Assembly: GCA_030141605.1 (NCBI GenBank)
Contig: JAQGDQ010000079.1
Location: 186,001-250,000 of the forward strand
DNA: 64,000 nucleotides
Source of the DNA: Tubiluchus corallicola
Taxonomy: Eukaryota > Priapulida > Priapulimorpha > Priapulimorphida > Tubiluchidae
Direction of reading: 5' to 3'
Position 1 is the first letter of the stretch, and each line of letters begins with the position of its first letter. Of this stretch, positions 10,801 through 25,800 are shown in pieces. Made by a program: the position numbers and the translations under genes. The notes below the pieces were generated by a model that ran no database searches, was not told the DNA's origin, and saw only the letters and a program-made list of their open reading frames with translations.

Positions 10801-13800
10801 ATGAGTAATTAAAAAGTTCGTACCTTCATCCACATGTTCAACATCTTCTACTTGAGTTGTATCAAACCGAGTCCAGTATGTTGTTCGCACAGTCTGTTAC
10901 GAACAAATGTTGATAAATAAACTGTTTCTAAATCTTTCTAGTTAACTAATACATTTTCATATGCAAGAAAAGAATTTAGTACAAACAAGAATTTTAGTTC
11001 ATATAGCACACTGTTTGGAAAACAGACTTCCCTGTTATGTCACTAAATTACGTCATGTATGAATGGCACAATTCACTATAAAAAGACATCATATTGAGAA
11101 ATGATGAACAAATGATTAACAAAATGACTAAACGTAAATAGAATCCTACTTACATATTTTTGAGGCAATGGTTCAGTTAAAAGACTGACCACAACGGAAG
11201 AAACGACTGTTATCACAAACAGCAGCAAAGCAAAATACATGTAATGAAAATTCTTCACGATTGCCGGACGAGGGTCACCATTATGGAACTTATCTATGCA
11301 CTCGGGCTCGACGTAGTAAAAGTCCAGGCCCATACGTATGAAGCCAACTACAAAGCCTGCAACAAGGCCCCAGAAGCAACCCTGAAAATAAAGAAAACTT
11401 ATACGTTCACACAAATAGCTGTTGCAGTTTTTATTCCGGGTCATGTGGAGACTAAAATCGTTTTTTTTTTACTATGAATATGTAGCAATTTCATCTGGTA
11501 ATCAAAACAAATACAAACCATTGCAGCTGAATTACTCGGAAGGATAAGACTACTGCAAATAAAGAAGTGACATTTTTGGACTCAAATGAAAATTTTGCAT
11601 GATATAAACCAGCAGAAACATATTGATGCATCATTCAAGATGACGTTACACACATACATCAATTGAATAAATTTAAAACAAAACCTACAAAAATCAAAAC
11701 TCTTGAAATGATTTCACCTCAAAGAGCATAGAACATCCGTTTTACCAAATAAAGAAATTTAAATTGCAAGCTATTGTAAATTTGTAATGTAATTTAATTT
11801 TTTGTTGCACAATAAATGACCTTATACCTAGTCACATGTTGGAGCAAATATTTTAAACCAAGCAGAATAGATGAAGAAATGACAGCAGAGCAAAAATAAA
11901 TAGAAAAGAAGAGGACATACATAGTGCAGAATTCTTAGATGTATTTTAAGCTTGAACTGTGTAAAAACATATCAGAATTTTATCTTATTACAAGCAAGTG
12001 ACCAAAAAATATTCTCATAATTCTGCTTAAATAGCTTCAGCAATTGAGTTCCATACGTTGGAAACTTTGGCAGATGGGTATTGTTTGCCACTCTGTTCTC
12101 CCAAGTCCCAACACTGGTATCACACAGTTTAGAATTACCATCAAAGCTGTTTTTTAATATTATTATTTGGCACACTGCAAGCCGGAATCCAACATCATTG
12201 GCAGAGCCTAATCAATGATGATATTATGTGAGAAAGTCAGGACTTGGGTCATCATTAAAACCATGCCTCTAAAATGAGACACTGACGTGCCAGAGGTATC
12301 TTAGCCACGTTCGAATGTATAAACACCCTCCTTTAATGAGGTAAATTGGAAACTAAGTATAGAGAATGAAGCCACTAGCACTGTCACGGGTTAACTTCGA
12401 TCATAAATTCACAAAGCACACGTGCGTGGTCAATGTACTATTTACTCCACCTCAAGTTACACTGTTTCCCAGAAAGAAAAACAGGTATCTGAAGTGAAAT
12501 CCTAACTTTATCGAAAATAAGAATCTGCCTCCTCAGCACCTCAGTTGAAGTCAGACTAATGAAAATGCACTTTACTAATGAGAATAGTCCTTGAAGAATC
12601 TAATTGCTTCTAGGATGGACTTGAAAATGTTATTTATTTGCAAAAAATCTGTAAACATGTGTCAGGGAAAATTCACAACTGGTGAACGTTGAAGTGGCAT
12701 TTAACGCTTCTCATCACAACACATCGAGAACAAATTAAGCAGACAGATACAGCACAGCACAATGTGCCACAGTTCACCGCTAGCACCAGTGTTCAAACTT
12801 GCTGCATACATACTGCTTCATTCAGCCGCGGCCAGAAAACAGAAAGAACAAAAGCACAGGAGATGGGCGGAGCCACGTAGTTTCCAATTTTATAGATGTA
12901 CAACGTTAGCCCGCCACCCTGCAGAACTTGCAAAACCGGAAGCCAAGCCACACTTGCTATTACCATGGCAATTACAAACATTCTGAAATTATAGTACAGG
13001 CTACTCATGTGAACTAATCACAATCCGGCTTCTCACAATTTCTAATCACTCGGATTTTGCTAAACCATAACAGGTGTAGTTTATAAATTAAAACAAAACT
13101 GTTATAATAAGAGATCAATATGTAGGAATTTGCCAAACACTTTATCAAATGAAAGTACTTTACTAACATGAAAAACTTAAGTAGAGTAAATTCAAAATAA
13201 TTAGCTTTTGAGTTTGAACAGTAGGGTAGTGTAATTACTTATAAGTTTATTCTAAATTTAAATACGGACATCAAATGCAAACTCTCATTATAAGATTAAT
13301 GATAAAAACTTCAGGAATTAAAAAAAATTCTGGTTACTTACTTTAATTTTCTAATATTTAGCTTTCATTTAATTATGATTAAACAAAAACTTGAAATCAC
13401 TTTTCTCGTTACTCATGATTCCTATTACTTTAACCTTCTAACATTCAACTTTCATTTCATTTATGACTACACAAAATGTTGTCATTGTTGTGACCATTTA
13501 TCATGATTGCAATCATACCAACCCACCAGAGGTGGAAAATCTTACAAATGTCCCAGGGACTAAAAGTTGGCATCCTTGCATGGACCAAGCCCAGAGATTT
13601 TCATAGAAGTATCTAGTATCGAGATTGTTGTGGGGGAGGGGGGTTGCAGCACAGGGTCACAAAGGTCTATGAAGACTTGAAAAGTTCGACTTCTAAAATG
13701 TCAAATTTATTAGAATTTTCACCATTTACACGTATTTGCTTCAGACACAACATCAAACAATAATTCTGCAAAATATCTCACTCATTTAGACAATGCTTAT

Positions 13801-16800
13801 GTCTGATGTTGTTTAACTACTGAAGGAAGTTCTTTTGAATGTCAAAAAGTTGTTAAGCAGTGAAGTTTTTAAGATATTAGCACATGACTTGCACTGGTTG
13901 ATGACTAGGTGGTAAGACCAGGCGCAACGGTAACTATAACAGTGTAATTTGAAGCCAACCACAACTCATTGAGTCAGCAAGGCAATACTCATTATGAAGT
14001 GAATTTTAATACTGGCCATTGGTCAGGCTTGGAAGGTTGACCGGGCTACTACAAAAATCAATATATCTTATCTTTGTAGCAGCGAGTCTATTTATAGAAC
14101 GAGATCATTACTACAATACATGTAGTTCAGTCACATACATTATACCTGAATTTTCTGCCGCTACCAAGTTTTTGAGTATGACGCAATACGTAGGGACAAA
14201 TTGCAGTGTATGCAAGCGCACAGAAAATTATCTCAAGTAATAATTATATTGTAACTTTGACGAGTATTATAATGCGGAACAGTTTTGTCGTATTTACTAA
14301 TAAAGAGAGAAAAAATGGAAACTTTGTTTTTAAAATTTTGAGAAAAAAATTGTGTCCCTCTGCCAGAAGATGTGTTCCGCAGACCACATCCGTCAGTCTG
14401 GTAAGATTTTCCAGCCCCGCGATCCAAACCACTGGTTTTTAGTGTGGTGTTTGAGAAGGGGTAAGATACTGCATTTTCAACTTTAAACAACAGTAGTTTT
14501 GACCACTCAACTTCCACATATAATAGCACATAGAATTCTAGTCAATTTCTTCCAAAATGAAGATGCGTTATAGTATTACTTATTATTACAAATAATGACA
14601 TTTTTGATTTGACTGTCCATGATCATCACCATTTGGACCTAGCATGCTAGTGGCTTGTTAAAAGCCTAACGTATTTGATATTTTGGCCTGAATAGTAAAA
14701 CTTTTCATTAGTATTTACATATAGTAAGCTTAAATTAATTGACAGTATTGTGAAAAAGATAGAAAATTTAGTAAACTGGATTAAATTTCTTTAACTGGCT
14801 ACAGCCAATGTAATTTAGTGCAAACTAAAGTAGCACAAATATACATGTTGTTGGTTTCCACTGTTAAATTAGCACATGCTCAGTGTTTGCAAGTGCATCA
14901 ACAAGCTAATGTTGTATGTTGCCCAGCATAATCCCAGACACTGTCCAGTATAAACCAACACATTTTAAACAAATAATCACACATGTACAAGCAAAAGCAA
15001 ATAAGCACATTTCTCAGGTAAGCAATTGTAAAACTGTAAAACGTGTCATGCAATGTAATCTGTTCGTTGTCTTGAGATGTTGCCAGATTACTGACCTTTT
15101 CATTGAGACGTTTCCACAGCACAGACAATGTGTACATAGCAGCAAGCGGCGGAGACAGATGCGCCGAAACAACCTGAATGTACGTGAACAACTGACCACC
15201 TTGTACAGTTTGCAAGACAGGGACCCACAGTATGCTAATAATCACCATGATGACAACAAATACACTGCAATCCAAAACAAATAGAAAAGCAACACACTTA
15301 AACAATGCAACACAATGTAATACTTATAGTGCTCACAAACTCATCCAACGTTTGCATTATAAAGTGCTAACTGCTCATTTTTATAAGGCAAAAGTATAGC
15401 ATAAGTTAAGAGTATAAGTAAAACATTAACAATTTTCTTAACAATAAATAAACAAGATAAAGATTCTGACTGGGTTATGTATTTTATGTTCTTTAAAGAT
15501 TCACTTCTTCATCTTGAAATACGCGTTGGTTTCGAGACGCAGAAATGCATATGAATTTGTGTTTAAACTCTTATTGAGAGCCTAAGAAACTACAAATAAA
15601 ACAACCAATGATGTCATAAACACAAATTTACAAAAATAAATTGCTGATGTCCGTTCTTTTGTCCAGAATTTTTTATTTTTTTTTAAATTTCCAAGCAAGC
15701 TGGAAAATGGTGAAATTTAGAGATATTTAAGCCAATATATAAATACTTGTTTGCCGACTTACACATTTCTCAGAAAAACAAACCCAGCCAGGTAAATCAA
15801 AACTATAATGTAAATTAACAAAACAATTTATTACACACCTTAACTATAGAGTTAAGTATTAAAAAGAAATGCACAAATTAATAAGAAAACTAAATGTATA
15901 AGTTATAAATTTAAAATAATAGAAAAAGAAACATTGTAAAATACTTTTTGTAACAGTTTATACAGCAATTGGGCTGGTGCGATATCTAAATTTTTTACTG
16001 AATGCGAAAGTGTCATCCATACAATATTTTTCATTTATTTTTTCTAGCCCTTCCAAGCCTACTGATATGGAATCTGCACAACACCACCCACACTTTCTCT
16101 GGCATTTTTAGATAGCCTGGGTACCACAGTATATACAAAATTATACACAGGATCTTTATATAAAACCCAATGGAAGCAAATAGTAAAGCTTGCTTTTAAA
16201 AGACTCATTATTATTCACTATTACTAATGATAATGCAGGAAATAAATAACTAATCACCTGTGTATAAGTTATAGCAGTTTTCAAGCTCCAGAGTGGAGTG
16301 CCATGTTTGATATTATGATATTGATAGACATTTGTTTGAATTTATATTGTTTCCTATACAATTCTTCAGAATTTTTTATGGGTTTTCTTCAAAAATTCCA
16401 TCAAGTCAAATATGCACCTCACCTATTGAACAGTAGTAATTGCATGTAACCCAATAGTTGTAGCAAGTGCATTTCCAAAGTCAAGGTTTCAACTGTTCTA
16501 TGCAAACACTCAAATCAATTACTCAAGTGTATTGTTGGTCCAGAATGCGCTTTTGCAGTAAATAAATTGAATAAGCAATTGTTTGATGACAGGCATGCAA
16601 AATTTAAAAGAAAAATGATTAGCTCACGATGACATTTAAGCAAATACATTTTATTTTATCAGAATTATATTTCCAAATATGTATCATCGAAAAATTTTAA
16701 AAGAAGCCATGCTAGATATGAAAATACGATAGGGCAGACAAGTCGAATTGCACTATCAGTGATCTGTATGGTGATTACAATGATCGCTTAGTGTAGTGTC

Positions 16801-19800
16801 CTCTGTGTGAGTATGTCAATATTATCATGCACTATCAACTCATAACTACGTTAATCAGACATCAAAGTATTTGTGATGACATTACTATTCATTTTGCTGT
16901 CGTTCTTCTAGATTTTAACTTTTCATGAAAGGCATTAGTTCCCCCGGAACATGCGCAGACATACAACCACGTAAGGTAAAAATGAATTCTTTAATCCCAA
17001 AATCGACCAAAGACATCGGGCAATACAACCTTAAGCACATGGGGTCATCTAAGGTATCACAAATGCTGACGAGTATCACATGGCATCGTCCAAATCCTAA
17101 ATCAACGGGTCAACAAAAGCTAGAAAACATTAATTATATTGTATAGATGATACTATAGGCTTTGAAGTTTGGCACGAGACAGCTAAACAACGTTAAATGA
17201 CTCTGATGATCAAAACTTTCAGCTTTTACGTGATACCGAAGCTTTCGGCTTTTTTTTACTTGATTAATGTTGAGCTCAGCAAAATAAGATGATTCAAAAA
17301 TACTTTTTATTTAATTTGCAAAATGCTTTTTGCATATCAAAATTTGAACGTAAAATTTCTGTTACAAAAACAAATACAAGAAAAAATTCTAAACTATCCT
17401 AAAACTCAAAGCATAGCTACTGCAACAATTAAACAAAACAAACATAAGTCCGGCAAAACAAACATCACACACTAGTGATTACCTTCAGGTCGCAACACTT
17501 ACCGTCCAACTATAAGCAATTCTTTAATGGAAGGCTTGTGCCGTATTCGAGGGTAAATATCAATTGTAAATAACGTGCTGCTGCTGTTGAAGATAGATGT
17601 CAAATCACTGATCAGCGCTGCTATCATGCAGGCCACCATCATGCCACGAGCAGCTAAAATTAATAGTAACAGCAGACAATGGGCTAAAAGATTTAGTTTA
17701 AAGTTGTTATTGCATTAGATTGCTATAGCATAAAAAATGTATCATGAATGAATGTATCATAACACTGCATGACTCAAAAGTTTCAAACCAAGTATATCAA
17801 TCGATTTCTGCCACTTATTTAGTATGCGACATCTTTTTCTCTCCTTAAGATCTGTGATAATTTTTAAACTCTGCTGAATTATTTAATAAAGGCAAAATAA
17901 TACTTCAATTAAAATGACTAGAGTACACTAGTGTACAAATGACCAGAAAGACTGCCATGTCTAGGCACATCCGTAGTAAAAAAAAGACCGGCAATAGTAG
18001 CAAACAAAAAAATAGGTTAATGTCAGCATTTTGTCATTCTCATTTTGAGGTGAAAAAATATCTGAATGGTCATGACGCACAACTACGAAGTTAAGCAACC
18101 TAAATGGAAGAGCGAAAGACTAATATCAAGAACTATCTCGCTTAGGAACAGTTTTACCTGCAACACTGCACTGGCTGTTACATATACATCTAAACGTAAC
18201 TAAGATACCTCTGCCATTTCAGTGTTTCACCCACGAAAATTATCATTAGTAATGGGTAGGTTTTGTTCTGCCACAGCCTTCAACAATCGTGTTGGCGATT
18301 ATGACTTGTCCCAGGGTGTCAAAATATTGACTAAACTTTAACTTATGTCTAATGCAAAAGTCAATTAGTATATTTACATCATTTATAAACTTTAATTTAC
18401 GTCAAAAGTATTTTCACTCTACTCTTATGTATAGCAGACGAAGACATCTTACCACTCGGCATTAGATTCAGAACCAGGAGTGGATAAGCTAAATTTGAGC
18501 ACCCGATTCGACTCCCGCAGGCAGCTTCACAGACATCTGGGTCAGCACATGCAATGATGTCTGAAAATAGAAATAGTCAACAACAACAACAAGTCAATAA
18601 GTAAATGGTGGAATAGAATGACTCAGCAAGCAGCTGAATAATCCCAACATCTGTATCACTGAGGATTATGTTGCTCAGAAACAGGGCACCATAATGTTTT
18701 ATACAGTGAAAGAAATAAACATCCCACAAGATTCATTTTGTACTGTTTTAATTTAACCAATGAAACATCGCGTATGCGCAGTGAGATTTTTTATCTGTGA
18801 ATATCTGATCTTTCATTAATTCCACAAACTATGAAAACCATAATCACACAAAAAAATTGTCTGTTATTTAGCTTGTTCATTGAAAAAAGCTTTAGACAAC
18901 ATCTATGCATTCATCCATTGCATCAGCTGTCAGCACAACTATCTATAAACCATGTGTTAGGAATAGATATTAATAGTATCAAAGAAAGTGCATTGAAATG
19001 TATATAAAACCTTATAAAGTCCAACGGCAGTAACAGATTCAGAAATGCAAAAATTCATTTAGCTTAACAAACTGGTGTTCTAAGAATTCCAGTAATTAGT
19101 GTTCCATTCAGTTACTAATAACTAAATGACCCTCAGTTGTAAATGATCAGGTTTTCAGAGCAGCAAGTCAGTGATGACATAAAGTTACACATGCTACACA
19201 AATTTCCATGTAAATATCATGGAAAGACAACACACATTGATGTATTTTTTCTTTGCCAGCACTAGTAGACAATACAATTGTGCAAGTCCCATCAGAATAT
19301 TGCTAATTTTGCAGCAGTTTCATTATTTGCATGAAACAAACAGCTACAGTGTTTAGCACAAAATGTACTCAATCAAATAATCAACTGTTTTTTTATAAGT
19401 TGGAGAAATAATGACAGTTGTTTGGTTTGTTTATCATTACTATTGGCAGCTACGAATCCACATATACAGACGACTTACTCGGGTGTAGAACTCGGCTAAT
19501 CATTCCTGGCATAACGATCATAAACATGGGCAAGATTTTAAGATATCCAGCCAACAATGTACCACCTTGTGCATGTGACAAACTTTTTGCTGCCATTGCT
19601 CGCTGTACCATCATCTAAAGAAAGACAGACAGAGCTTGATTTGCAAAAGTAAAACAAACAATACATCATTAATTATTTATTTGAAGGAGACAGAATTGGT
19701 AGATTTTAGTATCATTATTACTTGGAAGAACTATAGCCAGCATTCCAAGCAATAATGACACTAGAATCTAATCGATTAATCATTGTTTAAGCTAATAAGC

Positions 19801-22800
19801 AATGAAAATGTAAAAGTGACACCTAAAGCATGCAAACATTTATAATATATTTGGTTTAATGGAACTCAAGGTTTATGTCAAGGAAAATCAGAGGTATATC
19901 AGAGTATTCAAAGCTTATAAATAGGCAACGCTTACAGTAAAGCAAATGCTGCTACCTAAATTTGATACTTCCACCAACAACTGCCAGTTTTATCGTGCTC
20001 ATTGGTGAAGAAGAGTCCCGTGTCTGTATGACACAGCTACTGTACGATACTAGAACACAATGACTTTAACAGCTGCAAAGATGGTGGAAATTAGTGAGTG
20101 AGTACAACACGGAAAGATCAATGTTATTTTGGTGTATAGAAAATGACTTTATTCATTATTTACTGAGCTAATATTGCTAATATCTAATTCATTTACATTT
20201 ATTTCAGTATATTTTTATATGTTCCAACCAAGTCGTAGACACCCTCAAAACCCATTTGAATTTAATGAATTTTCGATTAAAAAGTATAAAGTGAAAGTAG
20301 AAATAAAGCATTAACCTGCAAAGAACAGTAAGAACCTTTGCAGGTGTAGTTTAAATGTGACATTTTGAAGAATGGCCAAACTTGGCATTGTACTCAAACC
20401 AGTATCACCATTCCCAGAAACAAAATAGTGAATCGGAAAATTAGGTCTTTGGTTAAATACATAGTACAATTTTGTTTGTCTAGTGCATATAACTGCTTAT
20501 TTCAAGATAAATGGTTATATCTTTACACCTAATCTGAATTAGAAACTGAATTTAATGATTGAAGCTGAAAGCTAAACTTAAAGGTAAGACATTTAAATTT
20601 TTGGCAAGAAAAGCTTCTTAAGCAATCAGCAAAGCTTTTCAACATTTTTGATAGCAAAGTCCTTTTTCGTATTTCCAGGAAAAGTGATACCAAATGCTTG
20701 AATGCAGCCAAACTGTTGATGGTCACAGTAAATACCATGAAAAGCTGAAATGCCCACCTGGTCAGTACACCAGTACCAAAGTGATGCTACAGACTGGCCA
20801 AAGATAAAACCAGCCCAGGGTATGTCAGAGTGCCGTGGCTCACGTAACATCTGCCATGCATCTGCACGAGGGATTCCACATGTAGTACCGTATGTAGAAC
20901 CATTGCTGTACAAGGTAGTATCAGGAATGGCATGCTGATACTGTTCCATCAGTCCAACAAGACCCCCAACTCTTACAAATCCTGAAACATGAAATAAAGA
21001 TAAATATTATAAAATGAATAAATAAACAAACAAATAAACAAAAGGTAATCAAATGAGGGCACTAAAATAAACTAATGAAAAAATAAATGAATAATGAAAG
21101 CAAAAACTTGTGAAGCACGAATAAATGAATAAGCAAGTAAATGAATTAAACAATTAAAATTAACAAATGTACAAACAAATGCATGAATGAGTGAAAGGAT
21201 GAACGAATGGAAGAATGAATACACTAAATAACTTACCTACTATCATTAAGGATATTCCTCCAATTATCATGATAGCACATTGTAAGGTATCTGTATAAAT
21301 TACAGCTGCAAGACCTCCTGTTAATTCATACACAAAAATGATTCAGTTATCGTAAATATAACGGATACAAACAGCATATTTTTGTTGTTTAATCTTATTT
21401 TAGAAAATTTATCATAGCTTTTAATACACACTTTCAATTAAAATATATGAGAGTAAGATCTATTTAAAATGGAAAAATTACTGTAAAACTATCTTAGTCA
21501 CACAATATCAGAAATTACTACAAAACAGAGAAAGTATTACGTTACTATTAAGTACACAGGGTAGCGCTTAGTACTGAAACTTGCAAAAAATTGAAACAGA
21601 ATTTTGAATTTGAACTTGACAGCAATTCAGTACTTTCAATAATCTGAAGAGTAATTTCAAAGTAAAAAATAAGGTAGCAATTAAAGAGGATCAAAACTAC
21701 TAGAATAATTTTACATACAGGTATACCACAAAAAAAGGGAATAATATTTAAATATTGTAACACTGGCACACTGTTCAAATCTTGAAACTTGTTTTCATTA
21801 CTACTTCCTGGTAAAGAATGAACAAATTCAAAGCATCAAAGACAGAATGATTAATTGAATAGAGGTTCGTGGAGGTCACATATTTTTATAAATTTGCAAA
21901 CGTAATGCATTACTTAAAATATTTATTCTACTGCTTATATTCAACATATAAAACATGAAAACAGGATTGTCATAATTGAACAGCATACAAGCACGTACCA
22001 ATATTGATCGTTAACAATATGATGCCTTTGTAAGGTTTTAACCTTCACCATGGGTATTGGTGCAAAACTGAAGGGTACTAAGATCTGGAATTAACTTGCT
22101 TTTTTAGGCAAGATGCTCAAGGCTAGCAAATAACAATTACTGTACTTGCCTTTGGAGACCCAGTTTGGTTAAATTAATTAAAGCAATATATAAGATAAAC
22201 TGATAACTGCTAAAAACTGAATGTTAATGATAAAAAGCTTAATAAAATAATATCTACAGCTAAAGTGTAAACAATAAAACGAAGAAACAAACATTATTTT
22301 TTTAATTTTCACAAGTTTAAAAAAAATTATTTGATCAGTCTTGCAGTTAAACTAATTAAAATTATATTATTCTTTCTCACAAAAGAAATACTATCTTATT
22401 CTGTTCTTGTGCATAGGTGAATTCTTGTCTAAATATTGGCATCAGACTCTGCATCCATTAGAGCATCCTTAAGAATAGGATTTAACACATGGCAACAGCG
22501 TCGGTTAGAATTACAAAAACCAAGTATTTTTGGCATTTGGGTGTTTCAGCTTTTTTCCAAGAAGTCAGATGGTATGCGTTATGCACATGCATTTACATTC
22601 TTGTGTAAGTATAAATACCAGCAGTTAATGTCATAACATTTAATTAGGATCTGCAAAGATTAACAGTATGAGTTGAGTAACTCAAACCCCATTACAGTTT
22701 TTACAGAAAAGGATTAAACAGAAAATGATATTAAATGTTTGTGTCTAAAGAGAATAAATGCTAAGTTGGCATGCAGGTCACCAAAGTCTAAACGACAATT

Positions 22801-25800
22801 TAGCTAACGAAAACTAAAAAAATAGGCTTGGAAAGTGAAATCAACAATTTACTACACATATATAAGAAAAGAAAAAATCAGTATTTCAAGATAATTAATT
22901 ATAGTAATATTCATACATTTTAAAGGTGAAAAACTGGAAAGTATCTACTTTTCAAGTAGAAAAACTAGTAAAATTTATACAGTTTAAGTTGATAAATTAG
23001 AAAAGAATACATATTTTTAAAGCCTGATTTTTACTGATGTACTCTTGCCTTTAAATGACGTGAGTCTAATGAGCTAAAGCTCCACATGGATTTTGAGAAA
23101 TGTTATACTATGATAATGAAATGACTGAGGCCATCTCCAAAAAAAACCTGCCAAAAGTTGTAAAATTTAAATTAACTAGAGCAAAATGTGATGAAAAATA
23201 GCAATTAAGCAATATTTCTGTAACATATCAGTGCACAGTTATTAAAATCATATAAGCAATACAATGCTCGATGAATGCTTCCATAACAGTCATGTAAAAT
23301 AAGTTTTGTGAGGAAAATGCTTTAAATTTTGTTTTCATTTACACAACTGCACAAATTACTTGCAATGAACAGCACTTGGTATAATAATACTTGAAAACTA
23401 CTAATACAAATCATGGAAAAATTAACAATGGATGGTTGCACTTTTTCAGTTTGGCAAGTTTTTCTTCGGAGAAAGCCACAAATAGCTTCTCACACTTACA
23501 TACCAGTAACAGTTACCAAGCCCGTTAGAAAAAGTAGCAAAATTATAGCCCAGTAAATATTCCATCCTAAAGCTTGTTGTATAAACAGGCCACCTGAATA
23601 TAAGTTCACCTGTAATGTAATATTTTAAAAAATTTCGTGAATTTTTGTGCAGTTAAAGGAAGATCTGATGATTGTTGAGACTCAATCTCATTTTAATTTA
23701 CTGTCCAAAATATACATTTTCTTGCCTATAAAAGTTAACAATTGTTCCTTATATTTGAATAATTAGCTTAGAAAGTTAATTAACGGCAACCGAACACAGC
23801 TATTGCTTACATCAGAAATTAACCACAGTTTTGCAATGGCAGGTGTCTTCCCTTGTGCATCAAGCACATTTGCATAACTGCTACAGTACTGTTTAAACGC
23901 GTGATGTCACGAAAAATGGGCTCGACATCATATGACGTCAGAAACTAACACTGCAGTTCATGATCATGCTTATCATGGTACCGCCTTCTATTTGTCGGCC
24001 GCACGAATGTGACAAAAAGGCGCCGCTGCCAATGTTAGTAGATTCACTGAAATGCGCGTAGCTTTGAAAGTTTAACGAAATGTGAGTATCCGAGGTAATT
24101 ATTATTTAAGCTTTGATTTAAAAAAGCTATTGTAGTTTTCAACATTTTAGAGCACTCTTTATTCTGAACTAATGTTTACATAATCATCTGGTTTTCCTTT
24201 AAGGAAAGCAAAAATAGTAGTTACATAAATGTGCGTGAAAATAATCAGCTTCAATAGATTTGACTGAAATTATTGTATGTTTTCTATGTGTACATCTCCA
24301 ACGATCTTATGTTTAAAAGACTGCCTGAACGTATTGCAAAAATGTTACGAAAGAATTTTTGGTTCAATTAGATATTTTTAATGAAAGTTTAAACTTTCTA
24401 AACTTAGTTTCTTCCCAAACACATTTTATATAAACATTTTGTTGCAATTATCCTAATCATAGTAATGCCTGGAAAATTGCACACAATTATTAAGAAAGAG
24501 TTAAATATCTCTATGTAGTGTATGAACTGATTTATGTTCACAGAAAATTTTGGATTATTTCATAGGCAAGTATCTAGATAAACAGCCACTTAAAAATTAC
24601 TTACAGAAATCTTAGTGAGAATGTATAGCAGAACAGAAAGGCAAGCAAGGTACACACGTAACCTATGTCCACCGAATCTTTTGTGAATATATTCAGGTAG
24701 CGTGCTGGCCTACAATAAATGTAAACACATTTGTATGACATTTAATATAATTTCAGTAATAACTAGATAAACGATTTTGTAATTCCTTGTAAAAGCACCT
24801 GCCAAGGTTTTTAAATTGAAAATTATGTAACACATCACGTGCAAAATTGCTAGAACCTGCATTTCCAAACATGGCAAGACATGTTGAAATAACTGAATGG
24901 TGATAAAATACTATTAAATATTTAACAGGGTTTCCTTTTTGAAAAAAAGGACTGAAATGAGAGAAATTTATCTCAATAGAGAAGTCTCAATCCACTATTC
25001 AGGGTCTGGAGTTTACTCTCAGATTTTTTTTAAAAAATATGATTATAAAATATGAAAAAAAATATGGACAAAAATGTATGAGACAATACTTACTCCGCAA
25101 GCAATGTAGACTGGTAGAAAGACCCAACCAAGAATCTGAACAATCACCAAAGCCTGAAAACTTTCAGAAAATTAATATAGCACATCCAATTTTGCAATGC
25201 TAAGGCACCAGGCTAATAAAAACAAATAATTTATGGAAAATTCTACAGTAAATAACATGAAGACTTCAGAGGAACAAAAAAGTGCAAGCCTAAATTTTAA
25301 AATGATAGCACAAATAGCTAAAAAAGAACAAACACAAAATACCACTAATACGTCATTAGCAGCAAAATTAGAAAAAAATTAGGCTAAATGTTTGCAGTGT
25401 TTGAACACAACAATTTATTTATAGATTTAATTGGAAAGCAGAAAATAAACAATTGGTACTAAATACATTTAGTTCAAAAGCAGCAACTCCTATGCCTCCG
25501 GCTGCACCAGATCCAGCTAAACCAACAAAATGCTCACTTCCAATGTTACTAGCAAAAATTGATGCACCAACCTGAAATGCAAAATTCCTTAAAGCTAAAT
25601 TCAAAATTACAATATAAGCATGAACTCATAAAATATAATTTGGCAAAAGTGCAAGACCAGTTAAAAAAAACTTTAACTTTTACATTATTTTGCTTCTGTG
25701 TAGTTACAAATTCAATGCAAACTAACTATGTGTGTATACATTCCAGTTTTTATAAGTTTTTTATGTAAATGTCGGATGTGAAAGAAGTTTATTTTTGAAT

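Noticed and set aside
14233-14529. 98-codon minus-strand frame in an SLC5 intron, considered as a further duplicated exon
   Set aside because: No similarity to any SLC5 segment and no matching splice sites or phase.
16925-17146. 73-codon plus-strand frame
   Set aside because: Low-complexity intronic text with no domain and no splice context.
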